From: Harmonia axyridis
Taxonomy: Eukaryota; Arthropoda; Insecta; Coleoptera; Coccinellidae
Direction of reading: 5' to 3'
NCBI RefSeq assembly: GCF_914767665.1
Contig: NC_059503.1
Location: forward strand, 8,184,001-8,248,000
DNA: 64,000 nucleotides
The translations under genes and the position numbers were made by a program. This document shows, in pieces, positions 9,413 through 22,472 of the stretch. The notes beneath the pieces were generated by a model. The model made no database searches and had not been told where the DNA came from. It saw only the letters and a list, made by a program, of their open reading frames with translations. Positions within the stretch are counted from its first letter, which is position 1, and each line of letters opens with the position of its first letter.

Positions 9413-11251
9413 GCCTCAGAATTCGAAAAAATATTATTCAAAATTATAAAACATGAACCGTATGGTTTCCTAAAGCTAAATGGCGCTCATCACAAGAATC
9501 GCCTTCAGAAACCATAGAATATTAACATATACACTTAATTATAACCTTGTTCATAGTCGTGACACGTACAGAAACAATAATTTCGATCTATAAAGATTTC
9601 GTAATTGCTTCCTTGGAAGTATAATGTATGAGAAAATAAACGAAAATTGAATGGAAACTCTTCAATGATAAAGTGGATAATTCTTCTCACGTGAAATAAT
9701 AATTCATATCCCAATATTTCTACGAAATACTCAATAAGGTAAGCGGTTGTTGAATGACAATTAGATATTCAGCGAATTAGGGTATTATGGGAAAAAAACA
9801 TTTTTTCTACTTGTATGAATGAATTGAAATTTTCCAAATATGCATGTACCTTTTTCGACAAATATAATTAATTCAATATAATATAATTAAGTTCGGCAAT
9901 ATGAAAAAAAAATTATATAATTTGAATTCATAGAAAAAATTCAATAGAATATTGAAACTATGCAGGACCCTGAGAGACATTTGACCATTTGTTTCGTCAA
10001 ATTAGTTTTCAATCTTTTGAGTGCTCAATAATGGTTGCTACGAACGTCACACCATGTTGATAACGAAACTACTAAACCCTCTAATGCTTACATAAATTTT
10101 CATTCCAAAAATAGGCATCCAGCTGAACTTTTCCACGAACAAGGATCCAAACAGGAGCCAAATGCAAAAATAATTGCCTTTTTCATTCATGGCACTCTAC
10201 AAACCTATTGAAATTAATTACAATTAAATAAAAACACAATAATTGCTATATTTACGTACGCTATTAGATTATTTTCTCGTAAGAACTATAAATTAAATGA
10301 AGTGAACGAAAAAATTCGATAAAAATGTTCACCAAAGGTTGCATGGGTTTTTACCGAGATCCAATCATTCAATCAAAATCGAAGTAGTGGAGCTTTCCTA
10401 TCGTTTGGAATGATTCACCATGTTTAGACCTCAATATCCCCACGTAAGTTTGCAATAATTATCGTATGATAAGGCCTGAGTCCAGTAAGTAATTAAGCAA
10501 TAAAGATTGCGTCTGCATAGCACTGCCAAAAATTGTGGTGTACCAGAACCGCATCAAACATTGCAAAAATTTAGAACATTCAGATACTTGATTCTCGCAA
10601 TAGGCTATTTTATAAATTTTTACATCTTTCCAAATTATTCTTGAAGTTTATCAATCACATGAATAATATGTACAATTCGCAAGAATATTACTCGAACCCA
10701 AAGGTTGTTATTTCATCATCAATTAAACTTTTTTTTTGTGAATATCATTATGATTCATGATCATTTAATCTTATTTCTTGGTAAGAACTAAAATTCCACG
10801 TCATGTATTTTTTATATTATCGAATAGCCCATCTCGTAAATACTGACCTCTTCATATCAAAGAGTTTACTCGTTAAATTATAGTTTTGAACAAATGACAA
10901 AATAAGACAAACCAGAAATGGTTGAAACAATGCAATTACTCATATTTCCGGTATGCATTCATTTTGCATTCGAAAAGTGATTATTATTTTTTGCATATTG
11001 ATACAATGGTTGTTGTTACATTTCTATTTTCGTTGAATAATCATAATGGCTGAAAACTGAATAAGCCAGCTGATCTACCTATAGGATTTTCCATTTGGAA
11101 TGAATCAATTTGAAAAGGCAACACTTTTATGTCATTTCTTATGTCACTTACGTACATTGGGTTAGGCCATTTAATCATGGAAAGATACACGATTCATTAA
11201 AAATGATTCATGGACGACATTATTCAGTCAAGAGGAAATACCACCAGGAGT
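9413..11251. other. No gene recognised
   Basis: About 1.8 kb of AT-rich sequence with short random open frames. I saw no protein family or structured repeat. Confidence 0.4.
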
Positions 11252-11832
11252 CAATAGAGTAATAAACATAGTCAGAGGGAGTATACGCAATTTTTACATG
11301 TCCCCAACATGGTCAGATTACGTTGTCGGATTGTGATATATTTTCAAATCCACAATTTTACTATATCGTTATGAATGTATATTATATTGAAAGAAATATA
11401 TTTATTCGACGGATTCCCCATTAAATATGCAAATTTGAATATTCGGCATCAGATATTTTTCTTAATTTTCGAATTTATAATAAGCAGAATATTTATTATT
11501 TTCTACATCTACCTGCTGAAATCCAAGATTTGGCAACTTTTGCTCCCCAAGTGTCATCGGTTGTTTCACGTTGTTTGGCGCGCCCGAAGTTTGTTTTTTG
11601 AATTTCTGATATATTAAGGTATTTATTCCAATATATTTTCAGTTGATAAGAAACGTTGATTCATAAGGAGTGCGTTCTTTGTGGAGAAACTCCCGAATTA
11701 AGTGAATTATCTTATCACTGATATGTTTTCATTTCCGCGCGCTTCATGTCAAATTTGATAGTTCATGTTGGGGACAAAATTTGCTAACTGAAAATTACAT
11801 ATGCTTTGTCTATCTATGTTTATTACTATGAG
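11252..11832 (+). mobile_element. hAT-like MITE family, copy 1
   Basis: The ends are CAATAGAGTAATAAACATAG and, inverted, CTATCTATGTTTATTACTAT. Subterminal inverted motifs are GTCCCCAACATG (about 11301) and CATGTTGGGGAC (about 11764). The body matches copies at 12807-13389 (inverted), 15784-16259, 36104-36668 and 53065-53578. No transposase is encoded. Flanking 8-mers do not match here. Two other copies have 8 bp target duplications, the size typical of hAT elements. Confidence 0.75.
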
Positions 11833-12806
11833 CCTTAATTAAATGCCATAATATACTGAACGTAAAAGGAATAAGAAATGTCAAGAAATAATGAACAGTG
11901 TTGCCAGCAGAACCATTTCAAATTATATCAATCCTATTGGAAAACCATTTACTTTATCGCATTGTCAAAGCTCGTTGCTTCAATTCGTCATACCTCGTGC
12001 AGAGGGGGCTCGCCCTGTATACAGAATAATCGTAGATGACTAACACTGGTCGATTAAATTGAAGATCGACGGGTTAAATAATTTGAACCGAGAATATTAA
12101 GATGGACGATGTCTCCTGGACTGATACATCGCTGATCCGTCTGTCCTTGTTGGTCTTCTCTTTGAGGTAGGGGGGACCAGTCTCCTTGATATCTTATCAT
12201 CGGGTTCAGAGCAACTTAAACCGTGGGGTTATCATCTAATCACGTGGAATGTGCTTTCTGTTCTGAATCGCGGTTGCCATGTCGGTGCTCGATTGATAAG
12301 AGGAATCGCGTGGTGTTCTGTTTTGATTTTGGTACGTTGGAGACGCTGGATTTTCGAAAATATGTTTGGATCGAAGTTTACAGTCTGTGCAAGTTCGCTG
12401 GATTTTATAAATTCCGTGAATTCATTACGTCCCTCAAACTTTGATCGACCTTAAAAAAAACAGAGAAAAGCAACGATTTAATGTCAGGAGCTTTTGAGCG
12501 CTCGTTCATCAAGGCGGAGACAGAATTGTTGTAAATAAGATGTGATCGTTTTTTGATGAATAAAAAACTGTGCAAGCAATGACTTGATAAGTGTTTCTCA
12601 GACTCTGCTTTATCGACAACAACTGTTAAAAGTTGATCCACGAAAGAAATTTGCCTCTATTTCGAAAGCAAATATGAATCGTTCAAGAAAAGAAATTGAG
12701 AATTCAAAGGAGCGTTAGAGTATATGTATCATTCTGATGAGTGACTTTATTGACGATAAGTGTGGAAATTTTAAGAAAATATGTGTCTGTACTGGTTAGG
12801 CTAGGG
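11833..12806. other. No gene recognised
   Basis: Unidentified sequence. A GCCCTGTATACAG motif near 12010 resembles the end of an ACAGGG-type element. The open frames at 12223-12454 match no known family. Confidence 0.3.
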
Positions 12807-13389
12807 CTCAGAGTAATAAACATGGATAGAGGGAGCATATGTCATTTTCAATAAGCAAATTTTGTCCCCAACATGAACTATCAAATTTGACATGAAGCAC
12901 GCGGAAATGAAAACATATCAGTGATACGATATTTCACTCAATTCGCGAGTTTAACCCCAAAGAACGCACTTCTTTGTCCCATAGTGAATCAACGTTTCAT
13001 ATTAACTCGAAATTTGAGATAAGTACCTTACTCTATCAGAAATTCAGAAATCAAACTTAAAGCGCGAAAACGACGTGAAACAACCGATGACACTAGGAGA
13101 GCAAAAGTTGCCAAACCTTGGATTTCAGCAGGTAGATACAGAAAATAATAAATATTCTGCTCATTATAAATTCGACAATTAGGAAAAGTATCGGATTCCA
13201 AATTTTCAAATTTGCATATTTAATCGGAAATCACTCAAATAAATATATTTCATTCAATAATACATTCATAACGATATAGTAAAATTGTGGATTTCAAAAT
13301 ATATCACAATCCGACAACGTAATCTAACCATGTTGGGGACATGTAAAAATTGCGTACACTCCCTCTATATCTATGTTCATTACTCTATG
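12807..13389 (-). mobile_element. hAT-like MITE family, copy 2, with 8 bp target duplication
   Basis: Inverted relative to copy 1. The terminal repeats read CTCAGAGTAATAAACATGGA and, at the other end, ATCTATGTTCATTACTCTAT. The 8 bp GGCTAGGG immediately precedes (12799-12806) and follows (13390-13397) the element, a perfect target-site duplication. It is one of the longest copies (583 bp) and defines the family ends. Confidence 0.85.
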
Positions 13390-15783
13390 GGCTAGGGTCT
13401 TTTCACCTCCTGCTTAAATTATCTATGGTTCTGGTGGTCAATATTTAGCATGAAGTTTGAAATTGTTATTATAAATCTGCACGCAAAATCTCAACTCATT
13501 GGGATCGATTGCCATTAAAATATTGAGTTTGATTTACGATATTCTTCTACAATTTTTTCTTATGTTGATGATATGATCGAAATGAAGTTTTACATTCATG
13601 TCCACAGAACCTCTAGTCGAAGGCATAAGCCTATTAATGAACTTTGAAAACAAAACGTTTGCTTGTAGATGTAGAAGAACAATTGTATTTTTTCTATAGA
13701 AAAAAAATACAGAACTAAATTGAAATTAAACTTGTATGTGTATAATAAGTACTTTAAGATCTATTCCTTAGTTCAATACCATAGAATTTCTAATGGCCGA
13801 TCGGCCAAAAAAAAATTATTGAAAAAACTAATGGATCTTTTTCCACCAGACTCGTAATTTTCAATTCAACATCAAGAGTGATCAATTTAAAATTTAAACT
13901 AACGTAACATTGAAAACCTTACCGGAGTCTCACTAGCTGTCGCAATGATAAACTACTCACCTGAAACAAAAAAAAATGATTAGCATCGACCTTCATAAGA
14001 GCTCAGTGAAATTAATTTGAATTAGAGATTCAAAGATTGGATAGATCAACTGAATATCCTCGTTCATCTGAGACATCCCATTTCGACCCAGCTCTATCGG
14101 AGCCTACAGATGAAATTAAAACGAAAAAAATCAATAACAGCACATCTAGTTTCAAATTCAAGTATGAACCTCATGATCGTTGTTATCATGTCATAAATTA
14201 TGTTTAATAACAACCCGTATTTTATAATATCGAAATGAGAACTTCATAGATAAAACTGTTATCTGTTCTATAAATGGGTGAGTTCTTATGTTCGTATTGA
14301 TTTTTTCTATTACTTCATGTCTAAATTCGAAATTGTGTGGAATGGAAATCAATAGGAAAGATATTTCAATGAATGGAAAATTACTACTGATCGATAGAGT
14401 ATTCCAACTTCATTTAGGGAGGTTCCTCGGAATTTATCATATTTTCTTGGCAGTAATCCATCAAACTTTTCTATATTGTATTATTCTTTGGATTTATCTG
14501 GCAACAAATCCAAGATAAAATTTTCATCAGTATTCACTAACTGTTGTGTTGTCCCTTACATCTGAACTTCATCAATGTATATTTCAAATACTTTTGGAAG
14601 ATAAGTATAGCAAACCGAAATGAACAAACCGATTGCCAATGAAACGATTTCATAGGCAATATGATTGTAATCGAAACTCGTTATTTATTTCCAAAAATCC
14701 TTAATTTATGATAATGTTGATTGCAATTTCAGACGAAATATGTGTACCTCGTGATGAAGGACATTTCTGAACTATAACGTTTATTTTTTCGTGGATACAT
14801 TTTTTTTATTTATATATTTTTATTTAATCATTTATGTTTACATTTTCGTTCGGAAAAGTGTCGCTTTCAATACTAGATACAAAATGCACTATTGTCCTAC
14901 TAATTTGCAGTTTTTTTTTGGAGTCATTTGATGAATTTTATATTGATTAATTTGTAATGGCCACCTACAAAATAATGATTTGAGTTTGGTAAGTATATAA
15001 GTATGAAGGTTGGAGAATTTTTTGGTGGTAGGTTAACTTGTATCGTACCGTATAATTGTAAGAAATTATATATCATTCCGGGTCCGAAATTACACAATTG
15101 GAAAAATTCATTGCATCCTAAAAAATTTTATAGTTTCTTTGTTGGACAGAAGCCCATAACACATTTAATGATTTTCTTTATATATCCAAGATACGAATAA
15201 ATGCTTGGGTTAATAGTAATTATTTAAGCTTCTTCAATGAATGAAAAAAGAGATAGTTTTCCAAAAAATATATGTAGTACTTATACTCGCAGACTGAATT
15301 GAATTGCAGACCTTGAAAACTTGGAATGGCCTATTAAGAATTGCATATATTTTTTATGTCCGTCGTACAAATGCAAGGATCGAAGTCCATCCATTTACTC
15401 ATCGTATTTTAATATCGGAATGAACTTACAACAGAAAGGAAGCAATCAGGAATTTGTCGACGATGAAAAATTCTACATGTTAGTCATTATCCAACTGTTC
15501 TGGTTCAACCTACTAGAATATCGCTGAAGTGGCACTGGCTACCTCATGTCATTGAAAAATAGCAATTCACAATGAAAAAACACACTGCATTCGGTACAAA
15601 ATTTAATTCATCAAAAATATTAGTTACTGCCTTCATTACTCAAAAACGATTGGACCGATTTTTATTATTGTTTCGAATAGCAAAGTAACTATTAAAACAT
15701 CCAGGCAAACAAAAAAATAAGAAGACTATAAAAATAGTACGTTTTCCGAAAAATAAATGTGTTTTTTCATTGATGGTTGTAGA
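13390..15783. other. No gene recognised
   Basis: About 2.4 kb of AT-rich sequence. A perfect 14 bp palindrome TGGCCGATCGGCCA lies at 13794-13807. Open frames at 14288-14518, 15003-15200 and 15321-15527 show AT-driven composition and no recognisable domain. Confidence 0.35.
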
Positions 15784-16259
15784 CATAGAGTAATAAACAT
15801 AGATAGAAGGTGTATACGCAATTTTTACATGTCCCCAACATGGTTAGATTACCTTGTCGAATTGGGATATATTTTCAGATCCACAATTTTACTATATCGT
15901 TATGAATATTCATTATTATCTGTATCTTCCTGCTGAAATCAAAGGTTTGGCAACTACTGCTCTCCTAGTGTCATCGGTTGTTTCACGTCGTTTGGCGCGC
16001 TTGAGGTTTGTTTTTTGAATTTGTGATATATTTAGGTATTTATTTCAATATATTTTGAGTTAATATCTAATGTTGATTCACTATGGAACTTTAGAAGTGC
16101 GTTCTTTGTGGTGAAACTCGCGAATTGAGTGAAATATCATATCACTGATATGTTTTCATTTCCGCGTGCTTCATGTCAAATTTGATAGATCATGTTGGGG
16201 ACAAAATTTGCTTACTGAAAATGACATATGCTTTCTCTATCTATGTTTATTACTCTGAG
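15784..16259 (+). mobile_element. hAT-like MITE family, copy 3, with 8 bp target duplication
   Basis: Starts CATAGAGTAATAAACATAGA and ends TCTATGTTTATTACTCTGAG. It is flanked by GTTGTAGA (15776-15783) and GTTATAGA (16260-16267), a 7/8 match consistent with an 8 bp target duplication. It is shorter (476 bp) than copy 2 because of an internal deletion after the ACTATATCGTTATGAAT segment. Confidence 0.85.
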
Positions 16260-18130
16260 GTTATAGACAATCGATGTTAACTTGCAAAATATAGTTTTAC
16301 GTCAGTTTGAAAGATTTAATGGTGGCTTACAATCAAAGTACCTAAAGCGGCAATATAGCAGAAGGGCTGACAACACAAAGTTAAAAAATCGCGGTTTAGT
16401 GTGAATTTTCAAGTTGCACAAATACATTTGTCATATCTGATTCGCCATACCATTGCTCAAATAAATATACTATAGTCGAAATAAGCGACCACCAGGTGGC
16501 GACAGGAGATACACTTCTCCAAACAAATAAGCGCAGAAGGATTGGACCTCTCCTTCCACTTTCTGAATAAGACAAGAAGGGCACCTAAATGAGGCCATCC
16601 TAAGGGGATATTCAAATAAAACTACATCTACCTTATTGGGATAATAATAATAAGATGAGAGAAGGTCGGCAATAACCTCCCTCATGCACTCCCATCTCTC
16701 TGTATAAGGATGACATATTGGTTCATTCCAAATTTGAGTGATGTCAGTCGACATGTGGGAGCATCCCTTGGCCTTCTTTGAAGGAGAGCCAGAAATGGTT
16801 CATCGGTGAAGAAAAACAAGTTTTACATATACAGCACTATGGAGGAGATTGGTAAATTCAATTCGAATTTTCCTAGGTGGGCTTGTTCAAAAGATTCGAC
16901 TTCATACTGCGACAGCTTTCTGGAGTTCCAAGTTTCAAAATAAATTCCCTTGAGGATACCACAATTCCCTGGTTTTCATTATAATTGTTGATTTGTTCAT
17001 AGTTGCATACAAAACAAGGCCTGATCAGTTCCATTAGTAATTTAAAATGACTGGGCCGATTTTGATTTATTACTTTCAGTAAAAACATTTGGAATCGTTC
17101 AAGGAGTACAAAGTTCCAACTGACGTTCCAACGAATTCTTGTCAGAATTCCGAAAACCATAGAATTTATCACCAACATAGAGTTTTCTAATTTGAGTGGT
17201 ACAATTTGAAATGGCAATATCTATATTATTTTCTGACATTTCCTATGTCATTTAAGTTCAGTAGGTGTATCTTTTAAAAATACAACACAAACTAAGAACC
17301 AAAAATAAAAGAATTTCTTTATATTTATCAACAAAATCACTTACACAAAGCTAATTTAAAAGTATAGTTAGTTCAATGATTTGTGGTAATGCAATATATC
17401 CTTTTTATTTCTTTTGACTTTTCAATAACTATATGTGAAAATAATCTATTCAAATCAAGATAAAAAAGATGACTCTTACAAAGTCCGCTTTAAAGAAAAT
17501 TTGCTTACCGTTCCTGATACTCAATATACTCTCAACATAAAATCTATTGATTTAAGGCCAAAACCAAATTACCGTTGGAACGATCTGAGCCTATTTACAT
17601 TTTTTCATACTTCAAACCTTTCCATCATCTGAGAATTACCAATGCCGAATAAAAACAGTTTTGCAATATCTCAAAAGTTGGCAACACATAAATTAAGCAT
17701 GCCGTTGATTTCCGACAATTTCAACAAGATATCGAAGAAGTTCCAAACTGCTCCAAAGGAAGATAAAACATTTGCTCGCGCCATAAACAGTGGCACAGGA
17801 GAGCATCAATATTTGTCTTGTTCTTGGAGCAACTCTGAATTATCATCCCACCGTATGAACGCCTTAGGGGGTATAAACGTGCAGAGGAGGAATACTACAA
17901 TGTCGAGTTAAATATGCGCTATTTCTTTAGGTAAATCTGATATTTCCCATGATGAGAAATTTTCAGAGCCGATCCCACCCCCGTTAAAATCTGAAACCAC
18001 TTCAAAGGATACTGCACACTTAATTAGGGTAAGTGGCCTCCTGCCAAATTGGCAGAATTTTTGATATGTTATAGTCCAAGTCATTCCAAACAAAAACTTC
18101 AATAGGCAAAAGTTTTTCTATTGGCTAGTT
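16260..18130. other. No gene recognised; unidentified minus-strand ORF at 16470-16754
   Basis: A 94-codon minus-strand frame (16470-16754) has mixed composition and a CPSC pair, which hints at an old coding element, but I recognise no family. Plus-strand frames at 17435-17911 look less AT-driven than average, yet they end after 65 and 89 codons and match nothing I know. Gene relics or unknown transposon parts are both possible. Confidence 0.3.
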
Positions 18131-18140
18131 TTGACGCGGG

Positions 18141-19370
18141 AGGCAAGAAAAATTCTCTTGGCCGTGATATTCTTCGACGAGATGATCACAATTGGCCACC
18201 AAGATCTTGTCATTTAGACTTTTTTCTTTAGCTTCACGTGAAGGACAAAGTCTGAACAAATGCTCCACAATCGATTGAAGATCTTAAATATGAATTTCGT
18301 GAAGTTATAAGGGGTGTTTTTTTAGAGCTATAGAATTTTAAATTGCAATAAAACAACGATCGATTATTCGATTGACATGAATTTTATTTATCCGCAAGAT
18401 AATCTTGTGCCATTACATTTTAAATATGATTTCTGGCATATGATCGCCACGGCTGGCTCGGATTTAGTCCAATCTGGACGTCCAATTTTCGATGACTTTT
18501 TTCAACATTTGTGGCCGTATATCGGCAATAACACGGCGAATGTTGTCTTCCAAATGGTCAAGGGTTTGTGGCTCATCCGCATAGACTAATGACTTTACAT
18601 AGCCCCACAGAACCAAAACCAAAACCAAACGTGTCTTTCAATAAATCGATTGTGGCACGAGCTGTGTGACATGTTGCGCCGTCTTGTTGAAACCACAGCT
18701 CCTGGACATCATGGTTGTTCAATTCAGGAATGAAAAAGTAAGTAATCATGGCTCTATACCGATCACCATTGACTGTAACGTTCTGGCCATCATCGTTTTT
18801 GAAGAAGTACGGACCAATGATTTCACCAGCCCATAAAGCGCACCAAACAGTCAGTTTTTCTGGATGTAACGGTGTTTCGACATCCACTTGAGGATTAGCT
18901 TCACTCCAAATGCGGCAGTTTTGTTTGTTGACGTAGCCATTCAACCAGAAGTGCGCTTCATCGCTAATGGACGTAGTGCGCGATACGTATTCCGCACAGA
19001 ACCATTATTTTCGAAATAAAATTGCACTATTTGCAAGCGTTGTTCAGGCGTGAGTCTATTCATGATGAATTGCCAAACCAAACTGAGAATAAATCACTTG
19101 CAGCTGTTAAATCGGTCACCATCTTGAACAGTAATGCCAACTTAAAGTTATATATCTCGAAAAATAACACCCTTTAGAAGCAGCAAATGTGCGAATTTTT
19201 CTTGGAAAATTTCATGAAAAGGATTGGTGCTGCAACCTCAGCAGTGGCTGCTATTTGGCTGACATGGTTTTCCATCGTAAATGCCATACCTTCCTCTTCA
19301 CAATAAAAGAGAACATCCATCAATTTCTTTTAAAAACACTCGGTTTTTTTCAAATCAAAATATGAAACCT
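18141..19370 (+). mobile_element. Older mariner relic interrupted by DD41D copy A
   Basis: The left part (18141-18307) reads, across frameshifts, WPPRSC, a DFFL segment, HVKDKV, NAPQSIEDLKYEF and REVI. The sense resumes on the right of the insertion (19177 onward) with QQMC/NVRIFL-like, NFMKR and a terminal GCYLADMVFHRKCH (compare RGGHMPEIIF in the younger family). The two halves are the C-terminal third of one transposase, split by 18310-19174. Decay is heavier than in the inserted element. Confidence 0.6.
18310..19174 (-). mobile_element. Deleted DD41D mariner, copy A, nested insertion
   Basis: Bounded by TA (18308-18309 and 19175-19176), with ends AGGGGTGTTTTTTTAGAGC and, inverted, CGAAAAATAACACCCTT. 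Read on the minus strand, the transposase starts MNRLTPEQRLQIVQFYFENN, runs to RNTYRALRP, then jumps directly to the catalytic half: NGYVNKQNCRIW, WFQQDGATCHTA and DLLKDTFG. A deletion after DTFG (18573-18620) removes the third catalytic aspartate region and shifts the frame. The conserved C-terminus (MAEIIF/KM region, about 18390-18580) follows in another frame. Non-autonomous and dead. Confidence 0.88.
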
Positions 19371-19374
19371 CTTA

Positions 19375-22214
19375 TTTGGAAAACCGTTCATAATTGATTT
19401 CAGAGATAGATGATTTTCTGACAGTCCCCGTACACTAACGTTTAACGTGGAAACCTTGGATGGAAAAATATCAATGCTCCTGATGTATGCTATGCATATG
19501 CTTAAAAACGTTTAGTCATTTATGATATGCACGAAGGTCAAGCGACCAAATGAATATCAACGGTTAAAATGACGATACTATGGGAGGTTATTGAAGCTGC
19601 TCTTTACACTTTTATATTGGCGCAAGCATCTAGTCGATGCATTATTCTACCTACATTGCTAATTTCTCCAACATATCTTTCAGATTATTTTTCGCTATCA
19701 AATTTTATTCTGTCTTTTGGAAGACGAGATGATGAAAGTACGCATCACTTTGATTATGAGATCAGATGATAGATCATATTTATTTATATCAAACAAATTG
19801 AAATTAAAAATGAATGAAAATGAAAAAAATGAACGAGAAGATGATACACTACCACCAAATGAGTTAACTTCTAATAGTCACCTTTCAACATATGGATTTA
19901 TGGAAATCATTTGAAAGAATGGGGCCATACCTTTAATAATAATTATACATGGAAAATAGTACAAGAATAACAACCTTAAAATCCCTCCGAATAAATAATT
20001 ATAATTCCCAAAATATTCTTTGGAATGAACAAGCAGATATAAACTCATCCCCATTATTGAATATTTCCAAATATTCCCAAAATGCCAATGTCCAACATAA
20101 AGTTCTCTTTAGTTTTGATATTTAAATTTTATTATAGCCATTTTCGTTGGTCTACATTCTTCAAGCTCTGTTTTGTATGATTCGAAACATAAAATTAACC
20201 TGAAGAAGCCACAATGTTGTCGAAACAATTGTTGTTATCATTAAAGTATTTGCGGAAATTATTTTGTTTCATTTTATTTGATGATGATTTTCCAACGAGT
20301 AAATGACGGAATCAGTTAAATATTTGAGAAGTTCAATATCTCAAACATTATTTGCCAAATTTCATTGGAAATCTGTGGATACATAATGAGCATCTAAAAT
20401 GAATTATTCAATATTTCAAGTATACAGAATACCAGGCTATGAAAAATTAAGTTTATGTTGTCTAAGATTCCGTTCAATGGAAGCAAAGTAGCGATTGGAA
20501 TGATATACAGAGTGGCCCACAATAAATGCCAGCTGGATATTTCCATTAATATGAGTTTTTCTGGAGAATGCCGAGACAGGTCAGTTTTTAATTGCAAATT
20601 CATGAGTGTAAAATCATCCCCTTAGTCGGGGTAGCAACCCCCTCAAGATTATTGAATACCAAAAGGGGCCAAATGAACAATGGCTTTCAAGGTTCCGCGT
20701 TTATTTTTATGAATATGATAACAAAAAGTAGATTTTCTGAACGAATCCATATTGAGATACTTTTTCAATGTTTCATAAGCATTTTGTAGCACCAGGTATT
20801 ATCGAAGGATCATCAAAAATCTCAAATTAACAACTACAAAAAATGTACTCAGAAATATTACTGAATTTCAAGCTAAATACACTATTTCTGTTTATAAATT
20901 AATGGTAGACAATTCGAACATATAATTAATTAAAATTCGTTCTTAAATTCTTCCAATTAATGCTCTTCACATGCTTAAATGAGTTTTTTACACCGAATCA
21001 AATGTCAAAAAAAAAATTATAACATATTCATAATTAAATTTGGAAAACCTTCAAATTTATGTGGCCACTCAAATCCTATTTCTTACGGAAATATCCTGCT
21101 GTTTTATGTGGGCCAGCCTATATATTTGCGAATACTTTTTCGAATAGACGCTATTCTTTAGTGACATTGGAATAAATAGCCATAATCGAAATATTTGAAT
21201 ACACTCAAAATACATATTTCATATGGTAAGATAAGTAGGAAAGCGATAAGTTTTTTTGACATATCTAACATTAGTTTTTGCAAGGTTTTTTGTTCTTGTA
21301 GGTTTTTTAATGGCCACAAATGATAAAAATAAAATTCTTCATATGCCTCAGTTGAAAAAAAAATTTCTACTTACAAATCAGCGAATAGTTTGAGAAAAAA
21401 GGATAAGTGACTCTGAAAAAATCCAACGACGTCAAATCGCAGCTCTTCGAAGGCCAAACGACTTTATCGAAACCCTTATCCCTATCTAGACAATCAAATC
21501 ACTAAACGATAAAAATCGAAAGGACCGCTAGACGATTTCGTCTGTATTTTATCGCAACGTTTCTCGCGTGATTCTGCGTCACAGTTATATTAAAAAATGA
21601 GTATTCATGGTTTTCCAAAGCGATTCGCTCGATAAAAAAATCTAAATAGGAGTGCATTTTTACGCATGTGATTCATTTATTGAAACCAAACATTGTCGTG
21701 TTGTGCCAGGTCGAGGTTGCTTTGACTGGATCAACTCTTCAAACAATGGATTCGTCGACTGCTTATCGCTTTTGGTGTTGACGGTCAAAATTTCCCTGCT
21801 TAAAATCATCGAATGGGAGTGGCGATAGAATCATACATTGATTTGTGTTTTCATTGAGATTTGCGCATTTGAAATCGTATTACAAATTGTTTTTAATCGT
21901 TCGAAAAACTAAGGATGAAGCTTTGAATTCATTATAGCGGTCAGACATGATGCTGATACTGACCTGTCCTAACACTGTTTGGCTTCGTGCACACGCAAAT
22001 TAAAGTTTTTTTCTCGAGTCGAGTCGAATATAATTTATTCACATATTGTGGTACATTTTGTGGTTAGTTTTTGTACATACGTAAGACATTTTGTTGTTCA
22101 TACAATTACACTATAATTTTATTACATACTTATATACTCTCGGATGAACTTAATTCTATTGACAATTGGGTTTATATGTTTTTTTTTAAGTATCGTAGAA
22201 TAAATTGCTCTAAT
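19375..22214. other. No gene recognised
   Basis: AT-rich non-coding sequence. At 20507 an ACAGAGTGGCCC motif begins a stretch that resembles one arm of an ACAGGGTGGCC-type foldback, but no matching partner arm is visible. About 21400-21860 is somewhat CpG-richer. No protein family was recognised. Confidence 0.35.
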
Positions 22215-22472
22215 TAAGTGGTGAATCCATTCGTTCTGCCATACCTTGTAGACCATAATCGTGCGGGAATATCTCAGTTTCTCACAGATTTCATGTTAAA
22301 TTTTATTATTATACGTTGGTACTTGGAACTCTCCTGTCAAGGATATTGCTATTATCTGTCAAATTTGAGATACAGAAAACAATTCTTTTCAATGCAAAAA
22401 TCACTAATCGGTGTTTATGAAAATATTCCATTAATTTTAATGAAAATTCAGTGAATTAGGAAAAATAATCTA
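22215..22472 (+). repeat. Palindrome-ended repeat, copy 3 (truncated)
   Basis: Similar in order and orientation to 595-845. Shared landmarks include CCTTGTAGACC, AATCGTGCGGGAATAT, ATACGTTGGTACT, the TTTTCAATGCAAAAATCACTAA run and AATATTCCATTAATTTTAAT. It stops before the terminal hairpin present in copies 1 and 2. Confidence 0.55.
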
